This document shows positions 47,287 to 53,601 of a DNA stretch of 53,601 nucleotides, piece by piece (positions within the stretch are counted from its first letter, which is position 1; every line of letters starts with the position of its first letter). The DNA comes from Hafnia alvei (GTDB taxonomy: Bacteria; Pseudomonadota; Gammaproteobacteria; Enterobacterales; Enterobacteriaceae). The stretch spans positions 1 to 53,601 of the forward strand of contig NZ_FMIQ01000010.1 in the NCBI RefSeq assembly GCF_900095695.1, given 5' to 3'. The position numbers were made by a program, and so were the translations under genes. The notes under the pieces are model-generated. The model saw nothing but the letters and a program-made list of their open reading frames with translations. It was not told the DNA's origin and did no database searches.

Positions 47287-47299
47287 TAGCTGATTGAGG

Positions 47300-49621
47300 A
47301 TGTCACTGAAACGTTTACGCAAGCGGTGCGTGATAATCGCACTGCTTGCGCTGTTGATTGGTAGTGGGTTGTGGCTGGCTGATAAGGTCTGGCCGCTTCC
47401 ACTTAGCGATGTGCAAGTCGCACGGGTTGTAGTGGCTGAGGACGGCTCGCCGCTGTGGCGCTTTGCTGATGGGCAAGGCGTATGGCGCTATCCTGTTACG
47501 ATCAAGCAAGTGTCACCGTATTATCTTCAGGCTCTGTTAACTTACGAAGATCGCTGGTTCTATAAGCACCCGGGTATTAACCCTTTTGCTATTGCGCGGG
47601 CGGCTTGGCAAGACCTCAGTCACGGTGAGATTATTTCCGGAGGAAGCACCCTGTCTATGCAGGTTGCGCGTTTACTCGATCCTCATCCCCGCACCTTCGG
47701 TGGCAAAGTGCGTCAAATCTGGCGTACGGCACAGTTAGAATGGCATCTTTCTAAGACTCAAATTCTCGAACTCTATCTTAATCGTGCCCCCTTTGGCGGC
47801 ACGCTACAAGGCATCGGTGCGGCAAGTTGGGCCTATTTAGGTAAGCCGCCTGATGAGCTCACGCGCGGAGAAGCTGCTTTACTCGCCGTATTACCTCAGG
47901 CGCCAAGTCGTTTACGTCCAGATCGCTACCCAGAGCGTGCGCAGGCGGCGCGCAACAAGGTGCTCGATCGCTTGGTGCAGTATCAAGTATGGACAAAACA
48001 GCAGGCGGATGATGTGAAGCAGGAGCCTGTTTGGTTGGCTTCACGACAAATGCCGCAGACAGCGCCACTGTTAGCACGGCGCATGGTGCAAACCTATCCA
48101 CATCAGGATGTCATTCAGACAACAATTGATGCCGCTCTACAGCGGCAGCTTGAAACGTTAGCGAAGGGATGGCTTTCGCGTCTGCCGGCGAAAACATCAG
48201 TAGGCGTGCTGATTGTCGATCATACGGATATGCAGGTGAAGGCTTATTTGGGATCGCTGAACTTTGCTGACCGCTCGCGTTTTGGCTATGTGGATATGGT
48301 AAGCGCGTGGCGTTCTCCCGGTTCCACTCTTAAGCCGTTTTTGTATGGGCTTGCGCTAGATGATGGGATCATCCACAACGAATCTTTGCTGCAGGACGTG
48401 CCGCGCCGTTTTGGCGATTATCGACCGGGAAATTTTGATACGGGATTTCATGGCGCCGTAGCTGCGAGTGAAGCACTCACGCGTTCGTTGAATCTCCCCG
48501 CGGTACAGCTGATGGAGGCCTATGGCCCGAAACGTTTTACCGCCGAACTGCGCAATGCAGGGCTAACGTTACGTTTTCCCGCTTATGCTGAGCCTAACTT
48601 ATCACTCATTCTAGGTGGCGCAGGCATTAGGCTAGATCAGCTGGTTTCTGCTTACAGCTCGTTAGCGCGGCAGGGACAAAGTGCTGATTTACGTTTTGTA
48701 CCGACAGAAAAAATTCATAATCGACCGCTGATGTCGCCGGGGGCTGCATGGATCATCCGCCGCACGCTGGCAGGGCAGGCAAGGCCTGAACCGGATGATT
48801 CCCTATCTGCGGTAGTTCCGCTGGCATGGAAGACGGGAACCAGTTTTGGCTATCGTGATGCATGGGCCGTAGGCGTGAACGCTCGCTACACTATTGGCGT
48901 GTGGGTTGGGCGTCCAGACGGTACTCCGGTTGCTGGACAATTTGGCTACGCCACGGCGATACCGTTGCTGTTTCAACTTAATAATTTACTGCTGAATAAT
49001 CCACGTTTACGCGGCAATGGATGGCCGACAGACCCTCGGCCGCGCTCGGTCTCCAGTGCGGTGATCTGCTGGCCCGGCGGCCAGCCGCTGAACGCGCAGG
49101 ATACCAACTGTCGCCAACGCCGCTCGGCATGGATACTGGATGGCACCATTCCACCTACGCTCGTTGCTCCAGGGCAGGAAAGCAGTCAGGGAATTTGGCT
49201 GCGTCAATGGTTAAACGATAAAGGCGAGCGTGTCGCCCCTGAATGCGCGGGAGCGGTTGAGAAAAAGCTGGCGCTATGGCCGTTGCCATTAGAACCGTGG
49301 CTCCCTGAGGCCGAAAAAAGATCCCATCGTTTGCCTATGGCAAGCCAAACCTGCCCACCGCCGGTTGAGACAACTTCTGCACCACTCATTTTGATTGGGC
49401 TCAATAATGGTTCAATTCTGCGCCGTCCGCCGGGTAAGACTCGTATCGATTTGCGCTTAACGACGCAAGGTGGGATAGGGGAACGCTGGTGGTTTTTAAA
49501 TGGAGAACTGGTTTCTCAGGAACCACAGTTTGCCTATAGTTTCACGCGTGCAGGACGATATCAGCTAACGGTAATGGACGACGGCGGCCAACTGACTAGC
49601 GCTGATTTTCAGGTGGAATAA
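47300..49621 (+). CDS. pbpC: Penicillin-binding protein 1C
   Basis: 773 residues from ATG 47300; a TTG two codons upstream is the alternative, and the ribosome site is poor in both cases. An N-terminal membrane anchor (about 10-27) precedes the glycosyltransferase domain (TYEDRWFYKHPG, GGSTLSMQVARLLDP, ILELYLNRAPFGG). The transpeptidase domain has SPGSTLK (Ser342), RSLNLPAVQ and KTGT (Lys511). A C-terminal BiPBP_C domain ends the protein (WWFLNGELVSQEPQ). It makes peptidoglycan, probably in repair beside YfhM. Confidence 0.95.
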   Translation: MSLKRLRKRCVIIALLALLIGSGLWLADKVWPLPLSDVQVARVVVAEDGSPLWRFADGQGVWRYPVTIKQVSPYYLQALLTYEDRWFYKHPGINPFAIARAAWQDLSHGEIISGGSTLSMQVARLLDPHPRTFGGKVRQIWRTAQLEWHLSKTQILELYLNRAPFGGTLQGIGAASWAYLGKPPDELTRGEAALLAVLPQAPSRLRPDRYPERAQAARNKVLDRLVQYQVWTKQQADDVKQEPVWLASRQMPQTAPLLARRMVQTYPHQDVIQTTIDAALQRQLETLAKGWLSRLPAKTSVGVLIVDHTDMQVKAYLGSLNFADRSRFGYVDMVSAWRSPGSTLKPFLYGLALDDGIIHNESLLQDVPRRFGDYRPGNFDTGFHGAVAASEALTRSLNLPAVQLMEAYGPKRFTAELRNAGLTLRFPAYAEPNLSLILGGAGIRLDQLVSAYSSLARQGQSADLRFVPTEKIHNRPLMSPGAAWIIRRTLAGQARPEPDDSLSAVVPLAWKTGTSFGYRDAWAVGVNARYTIGVWVGRPDGTPVAGQFGYATAIPLLFQLNNLLLNNPRLRGNGWPTDPRPRSVSSAVICWPGGQPLNAQDTNCRQRRSAWILDGTIPPTLVAPGQESSQGIWLRQWLNDKGERVAPECAGAVEKKLALWPLPLEPWLPEAEKRSHRLPMASQTCPPPVETTSAPLILIGLNNGSILRRPPGKTRIDLRLTTQGGIGERWWFLNGELVSQEPQFAYSFTRAGRYQLTVMDDGGQLTSADFQVE

Positions 49622-50058
49622 TTTTACAGGTGCTTGATTAAGGAACTGCACCATGCGTCGAGCTCGATTGTTCAGTTCAGGCGGCTGTTCCGACCTCTTA
49701 TTGCGCCAGCGAACTATTTGGACTCTGAGTAATATACCGACCTATCGTCGGGTTGCAGCATCGATAGTGGTTATAGTGTAGGCTTGATTCCTCATCATAT
49801 TGCTGCCTTGTATTCTTATTGGCTGGTGCAGTTGATGGGAGGCACTCTGCCTATTGCTCCATCCAATATTCTAATCCCTAGTTAGTGATGTACATTTCTA
49901 CGGCGAAATTATCGGTATTGAATGACTACGGATCTACCTAAGAAAGAAGATCCGACCAGTACTTAGATGAGGTTTATTAACCATTGCACTAGTCGGAAAT
50001 CTAGTAATATTCCATTACAATGTTTGAGTGCAATTTCTTTAGATTTATCGTTATCAAT
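49622..50058. other. 437-base decayed region between pbpC and the Rhs remnants
   Basis: No credible ORF. The middle contains a degraded copy of the conserved Rhs core end (49721-49839, listed separately). The flanks show no motif I can name and look like eroded coding sequence. E. coli has ndk after pbpC; no part of it is visible. Confidence 0.5.
49721..49839 (-). pseudogene. Degraded remnant of an Rhs core end
   Basis: On the plus strand it reads CTGAGTAATATACCGACCTA, TATTGCTGCC and TTGGCTGGTGCAGTTGATG, aligning without large gaps to the antisense of the Rhs core end at 51466-51583 ([27 protein letters not shown]). Many substitutions destroy the protein: GQQYDEES-equivalent codons survive only in part. 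No toxin tip is recognisable next to it. It is the third copy of this block in 4 kb. Confidence 0.8.
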
Positions 50059-50451
50059 TTATGATTTTTCGCGTGCATTTGCGATGAATTTTAGGTTCTG
50101 TATATACATTTCTTTCATCATTCCCTCAACCTTTTCGTCATAGTTTATTTGTTTTATTATATATGATCTTATATCCTCTGCCATCAATTGGTCAGGGTCT
50201 AGGAAACTTAGTTTAACTAGGTTTAATAAAAATAAATTGCTTGGATTTATTTTTATCCACCAATGAAATGCACCATTTCTATAATGTTCAGAACCGTCAC
50301 TGTCATTATCTGATTTATATAATTTTAACTGTCCAGTAAATAACTCATCGGGATACATATCTAGCTCTGTCCATTCATCTGGGAACTTCATTAGACTAAG
50401 GAATTCTTTTTTTTCCATATTAACGCCATCTTTAGGTCTCGTTAGCATTCT
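50059..50451 (-). CDS. Hypothetical protein, putative orphan Rhs immunity protein
   Basis: 130 residues from the ATG at 50451, which has GGAG 9 bases upstream; the frame is open to 50517 (152 residues) and another Met is at 50418 (119 residues). The sequence is soluble-looking, with acidic and aromatic patches (FPDEWTELDMYPDELFTGQLKLYKSDNDSDGSEHYRNGAFHWWIK) and no signal peptide. Strong AT bias like the neighbouring cassettes. I do not recognise the family. Its place downstream of an Rhs tip and another putative immunity gene suggests it is a leftover immunity gene. Confidence 0.6.
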   Translation of the reverse strand, partial: RMLTRPKDGVNMEKKEFLSLMKFPDEWTELDMYPDELFTGQLKLYKSDNDSDGSEHYRNGAFHWWIKINPSNLFLLNLVKLSFLDPDQLMAEDIRSYIIKQINYDEKVEGMMKEMYIQNLKFIANAREKS

Positions 50452-50646
50452 GAATTTCTCCACCGAGGCTTTTGAATATAAAACACATGCTTGAATAGCC
50501 TTACAAATATCCGGCAAGAGTCTCTCATGTGTATATGAGTTCTATCAATTAATGATAATAATTCCTACGATTGTATTTTTTTAGAGTATGTATTTTTATA
50601 CTAAAATAATTGCTGTTTCTTTTTTATATTAAATCAATAGTATGAA

Positions 50647-50997
50647 TTATACTTTTTTCTTTTCATGTTCCAATTTAAGTGAATTGCATGTGTATTCTAG
50701 ATCCTCATTAAGATCAGTTCGCATGCAGACACTTTCAATAGCTCCTTGATCGCCGAATAAGATGATTTTTTTTAGCAAAGCCATTGGAGTCTGTTTTTTT
50801 TCTGCTATTTCACTAAGTATCACTGTGGTGAAATTTTCATTAGGAAAGGCAAACGCTAGGCTTACATATTTCACAATGTCATCTGAGTGAGTTAACTCAG
50901 AGGAGTCTACCCAAATATCATCATTTTCATCCCAAGTTTTGCAAAAAAATAAATAATTTTGTTCATCGATGATAGGGGGTGTTTTTATTGTTTTCAT
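50647..50997 (-). CDS. Putative immunity protein of the second Rhs toxin tip
   Basis: 116 residues, acidic (DENDDIWVDSSELTHSDDIVKY), cytosolic by composition, AT-rich. The ATG is 35 bases after the end of the broken toxin frame and has an AAGGAAAAGAAA ribosome site. Small acidic proteins in this position are typical Rhs immunity proteins. The frame is intact. The family is not recognised, so the function is positional inference. Confidence 0.65.
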   Translation of the reverse strand: MKTIKTPPIIDEQNYLFFCKTWDENDDIWVDSSELTHSDDIVKYVSLAFAFPNENFTTVILSEIAEKKQTPMALLKKIILFGDQGAIESVCMRTDLNEDLEYTCNSLKLEHEKKKV

Positions 50998-51032
50998 TTT
51001 CTTTTCCTTCTTGACTGACTTTAAGTGAAGTA

Positions 51033-51281
51033 TTATATTTCATTTGGATTGCTCTGTTTGTTATCTAAAATTTTTAAAACACCACACATACCAAAATCTC
51101 CATTTTCACATCTCTCTTTAGCTTCATTAGTAAGAAGATTATGGAATATCACAATATCACCGATAAATGAAAGTTTACCAATTTTCCCAAGAAATTCTGT
51201 CCATTTGGCCAATGATTTTTTTGATAAAGAACATATTTCTTTACCTGTCGACTTATCGAATATTTTTCCCATTCTTATCAA
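51033..51281 (-). pseudogene. Frameshifted tail of the second Rhs toxin tip
   Basis: This frame encodes KIFDKSTGKEICSLSKKSL... to NPNEI (82 codons if opened at a TTG). It is the continuation of the 51292-52350 protein in another frame: after the TAA at 51292-51294 the original frame reads NQVIDKNGK, and dropping one A from the five-A run (51263-51267 on the plus strand as T) joins it to KIFDKSTGKE. It is therefore the C-terminal part of one toxin, separated by a nonsense codon and a +1 shift. Confidence 0.75.
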
Positions 51282-51291
51282 TTACTTGATT

Positions 51292-52350
51292 TTAATCGTA
51301 AATATGTCCATGCGGCTTGCTTGGCCAAGGATCAACATCATTGTTATGTACCTGGATTTTTTTTCCATCCAGTTTAGTTGATGCTAAACCCAATGGATCT
51401 ATAAATTGAAGAGAACTTAAAGGGTAAACATAAAAGTTTAACCCACCCCTCAACCCAATCGGATCCTGAGTAATATACCGCCCTATCGTCGGATCGTAAT
51501 AGCGATGGCGGTTGTAGTGCAGGCCGGATTCTTCATCGTATTGCTGCCCCTGCATTCTGATTGGCTGGTGCAGCTGATGCGGGTTTTCTTCACTGAGCGC
51601 ATTGCCCCAAGCGTCCAGCGTGATGGACCAGTCGATATCGCCGTTGAGGTTGATGAGCTGTTGCGGCGTGCCGAGGTGGTTGCAGTCGTACAGCTGGGCG
51701 GCGTGGGGCGTATCCGGCAACGGGTCGAGCAGGGTGGCCAGATATTCCGGGCTGAGCTGAACCTGATTGAGCCACGCATGCTGTTCTTCGCTGAGGCGGT
51801 TGTCGCGTAGCGCCTGCTCGATGTGGTGCAGGGTTTGCTTGAAATCGGGCGGCAGGGTGATACCCACTTCCTGCTCAAGTTTGTCGGCCAGCGGGGTGAT
51901 TGTGGGCGGCCTATCGCCTTCAAAACGCAGCAGGGGCACAAAGCTGTGGGGCAAATAGACCGTGTGAATGCGGGTGCCATCACGTTCGGTGAGCACCAGT
52001 TTGTCGCCGTCCCAGCCGAACCAGCTGATGTGTTTAGGCTGGTTGCGCTGCATGAGCTGTTTACCGATGCGTCGGCCCAGCGGGTCGTAGCAGTAGCGGC
52101 CGCCGCGCAGGGGTTCACCGTCTTGGGCGTAGAGGTAGCTGACGAGCCGATGGCTGCGGTCGTAGCGGTAGTGATGCACTTCGCCCGCGTCGCGTTTGCT
52201 GATTTTTTGGCTGAGGTTGCCGTACTGGTCATACTGATAATAAAAATGCGCATCTTCGCTCAGGCGATTACCCGGATGGCGCATGTCGGCCATATTGTGT
52301 TTGATGAGCTGGTTACCTTCGAAGTAATAGCGCCAGTAGGCGGATATCAT
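51292..52350 (-). CDS. Orphan Rhs core C-terminal fragment with truncated toxin tip
   Basis: 352 residues beginning abruptly inside an Rhs core (YWRYYFEGNQLIKHNMADMRHPGN). YD-repeat sequence follows (YQYDQYGNLSQKISKRDAGEVHHYRYDRSHRL) and the hyperconserved core end [24 protein letters not shown] at about 292-315. A new tip starts after DPLGLASTKLDG and runs VHNNDVDPWPSKPHGHIYD before a TAA. Such promoter-less C-terminal cassettes arise by recombination at the core. The start ATG is probably not a true gene start. The toxin activity is not recognised. See 51033-51281 for the tail. Confidence 0.75.
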   Translation of the reverse strand: MISAYWRYYFEGNQLIKHNMADMRHPGNRLSEDAHFYYQYDQYGNLSQKISKRDAGEVHHYRYDRSHRLVSYLYAQDGEPLRGGRYCYDPLGRRIGKQLMQRNQPKHISWFGWDGDKLVLTERDGTRIHTVYLPHSFVPLLRFEGDRPPTITPLADKLEQEVGITLPPDFKQTLHHIEQALRDNRLSEEQHAWLNQVQLSPEYLATLLDPLPDTPHAAQLYDCNHLGTPQQLINLNGDIDWSITLDAWGNALSEENPHQLHQPIRMQGQQYDEESGLHYNRHRYYDPTIGRYITQDPIGLRGGLNFYVYPLSSLQFIDPLGLASTKLDGKKIQVHNNDVDPWPSKPHGHIYD

Positions 52351-52440
52351 TAAACTTTACCTATTTTATCGTTATACTATTTTAGTCAATTCACTTTGAA
52401 ATTAAATTGTTTCTATGAATTAAAATAAATTATCAGTTTA

Positions 52441-52884
52441 TTATTTGCATGGGTATTTTTTATATAATTCTTTAATTATTTCAACGGAGGCTGTATTAGG
52501 GCCATTATAAGGTTTCCTAAAGTTATTGTCAGTAGGTGAGACATCGAAAATATATTTGGTGTCTTGTAATATTTGCCAAGGGGATATATTTTTAGGTAAA
52601 CATACTCGTTGGTTTTTAGGTATGAATTTACTAACGGAAAGGTAAGTGTCTAGCATGCCATAAAGATAAGATTGACAATCAAAATAAGGGATTATACCTC
52701 CTCGAAGAACAGGGTCACCCATATCAGTAGAGCATGCCTCGCCCCAATAGTCTAGTGTCACTTTTGCCCGAGGGTGATCTCGCCCCCAGTCATTTAATTT
52801 AGCTGTTTTGCATGGGAAAGAAAATAAAGCTGTAATGATAAATAATATATAACTAAGTTTTATAGTTTCTTTAAATTTAGCCAT
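52441..52884 (-). CDS. Putative periplasmic immunity protein, Rap1a/Tai-like
   Basis: 147 residues. A Sec signal peptide (hydrophobic YILFIITALFSF, residues 12-23) indicates export. The mature part has the Cys pattern and ending of Rap1a/Tai proteins: FDCQSYLYGMLDTYL, RVCLPKNISPWQIL and KELYKKYPCK. Those proteins neutralise peptidoglycan amidases delivered by type VI secretion. It sits 60 bases after the first Rhs tip, whose sequence looks like a Cys/His amidase, so toxin and immunity types agree. The frame is intact although the toxin is truncated. Family assignment is by eye. Confidence 0.7.
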   Translation of the reverse strand: MAKFKETIKLSYILFIITALFSFPCKTAKLNDWGRDHPRAKVTLDYWGEACSTDMGDPVLRGGIIPYFDCQSYLYGMLDTYLSVSKFIPKNQRVCLPKNISPWQILQDTKYIFDVSPTDNNFRKPYNGPNTASVEIIKELYKKYPCK

Positions 52885-52944
52885 GGTGGTTTTTATATCC
52901 TGTTTTGTAAGAATTTATAATAATATTACTTTTCATTATTTCGC

Positions 52945-53037
52945 TTAATTAGGAATGCAGATTTGTAGATAAATTGTGTTTCCGCTTCTATTTAATGGAT
53001 TAGACCAGTACCCTGGCAAATTCACAAATGCTGGACC
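52945..53037 (-). pseudogene. In-frame continuation of the first Rhs toxin tip after its premature stop
   Basis: Directly after the TAA at 53038-53040 the same frame reads GPAFVNLPGYWSNPL then NRSGNTIYLQICIPN and a second TAA at 52945-52947. The phrase SQTS-x-GPAFVN fits a normal amidase C-terminus, so the first stop looks like a single nonsense change of one codon. Confidence 0.7.
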
Positions 53038-53601
53038 TTAACTTGTTTGGCTACCAATAAATTGTGATACCTGATCGTTTTCATTTACCCCAGTTACCAC
53101 TACAATATGCCCTGGTGTTGTCATAAGGGCTAAATCGCCAGGTTTTGGCGTATTTGTTCTTGAAAATGGCCCAATGCCGGCACGCATTTGATGAGTATTT
53201 GGCTCGCCCTGTACAGTATTTGGAAATGCTTGATTAATAGAGCGGTCAACTAATTGGTTACATACTAATTGATTAGCTCCTGTGCCGTATACGATTCCTT
53301 TATTCAGATAGCTTTGAAGTGCATCTTGCAGTTTTTTTGTATCGGCAGGATTTGAAGAAATTGCATGTGTTCCAGCGGAGCATGCTAACCCGAGTGGATC
53401 AATATAAATAACTGGATCTAACGGATAACCATAAAAGTTTAACCCGCCCCTCAACCCAATCGGATCCTGAGTAATATACCGGCCTATTGTCGGGTCGTAA
53501 TACCGGTGGCGGTTGTAGTGCAGGCCGGATTCTTCATCGTATTGTTGCCCTTGCATTCGTATTGGTTGGTGCAGCTGATGCGGATTTTCTTCACTGAGCG
53601 C
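53038..53601 (-). CDS. Rhs protein C-terminus with NlpC/P60-like toxin tip (partial, truncated by a stop)
   Basis: The reading frame enters from beyond the right edge of the window ([16 protein letters not shown]) and shows the core end [21 protein letters not shown]. The variable tip follows after [13 protein letters not shown] Cys in [12 protein letters not shown] (codon 53260-53262) and a His in [19 protein letters not shown] (codon 53107-53109) resemble the catalytic pair of NlpC/P60 or CHAP amidases. It ends at QFIGSQTS then TAA. The same frame continues 30 codons beyond that stop (see 52945-53037), so the toxin is probably truncated. An effector of the type VI system is the likely role; no secretion gene is in the window. 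Confidence 0.8.
   Translation of the reverse strand, partial: ALSEENPHQLHQPIRMQGQQYDEESGLHYNRHRYYDPTIGRYITQDPIGLRGGLNFYGYPLDPVIYIDPLGLACSAGTHAISSNPADTKKLQDALQSYLNKGIVYGTGANQLVCNQLVDRSINQAFPNTVQGEPNTHQMRAGIGPFSRTNTPKPGDLALMTTPGHIVVVTGVNENDQVSQFIGSQTS

Noticed and set aside
51483-52253. Long minus-strand frame of 256 codons
   Set aside because: It is the shifted reading of the Rhs core fragment, with abnormal Thr/Ala/Ser-rich composition.
51823-52353. Plus-strand frame of 176 codons opposite the Rhs fragment
   Set aside because: Antisense shadow of Rhs coding sequence, with no ribosome site or recognisable domain.
1-53601. CRISPR array or insertion sequence
   Set aside because: No regularly spaced direct repeats and no transposase-like protein were seen.

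Overview
The window looks like a chromosome segment from an Enterobacterales member. Its proteins track Escherichia coli homologues closely but not identically, base composition is moderate, and ERIC elements are present. Family Hafniaceae (Hafnia-like) is my best guess; this is inference from sequence feel, not a database match.

Layout. (1) 1-5.8 kb: tRNA-Asp, yafD, mltD, gloB, yafS, rnhA, dnaQ and a second identical tRNA-Asp, the same block that lies between aspU and aspV in E. coli. (2) 5.9-17.9 kb: a polyamine cluster made of a LysR regulator, an aldehyde dehydrogenase, an importer of the YdcSTUV type, the aminobutyraldehyde dehydrogenase PatD, a Tat-exported spermidine-dehydrogenase-like flavoprotein and a three-haem cytochrome c. 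The layout suggests that polyamines are oxidised in the periplasm with electrons passed to the respiratory chain, that substrates or products are imported, and that aminobutyraldehyde becomes GABA in the cytoplasm. Two palindromic repeats and a long ERIC element interrupt it. (3) 17.9-24.9 kb: a yph-type carbohydrate locus (ROK regulator, YphG, MFS sugar porter, mutarotase). (4) 25.4-33.6 kb: hmp, glyA, csiE, a zevAB-like metal pair, a small membrane-peptide ORF, suhB and trmJ. (5) 33.8-42.2 kb: the complete isc operon (iscRSUA, hscBA, fdx, iscX) followed by pepB and sseB; an ERIC element sits between iscA and hscB. (6) 42.3-49.6 kb: yfhM (alpha-2-macroglobulin) and pbpC. (7) 49.6-53.6 kb: an AT-rich Rhs toxin/immunity graveyard on the minus strand.

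The Rhs region is the most unusual part. Three copies of the conserved end of an Rhs core are visible. The first ends in a papain-fold-like amidase tip cut by an in-frame TAA. The second carries a tip broken by a TAA and a one-base frameshift. The third is a decayed remnant. Three putative immunity genes remain open, so the locus appears to have kept protection while losing its toxins.

Parts of the window come from distant places on the E. coli map (the aspU-dnaQ-aspV block versus the yph-glyA-isc-pbpC block), so a rearrangement relative to E. coli joins them somewhere in the polyamine cluster. No rRNA, CRISPR array, transposase or integrase was seen.
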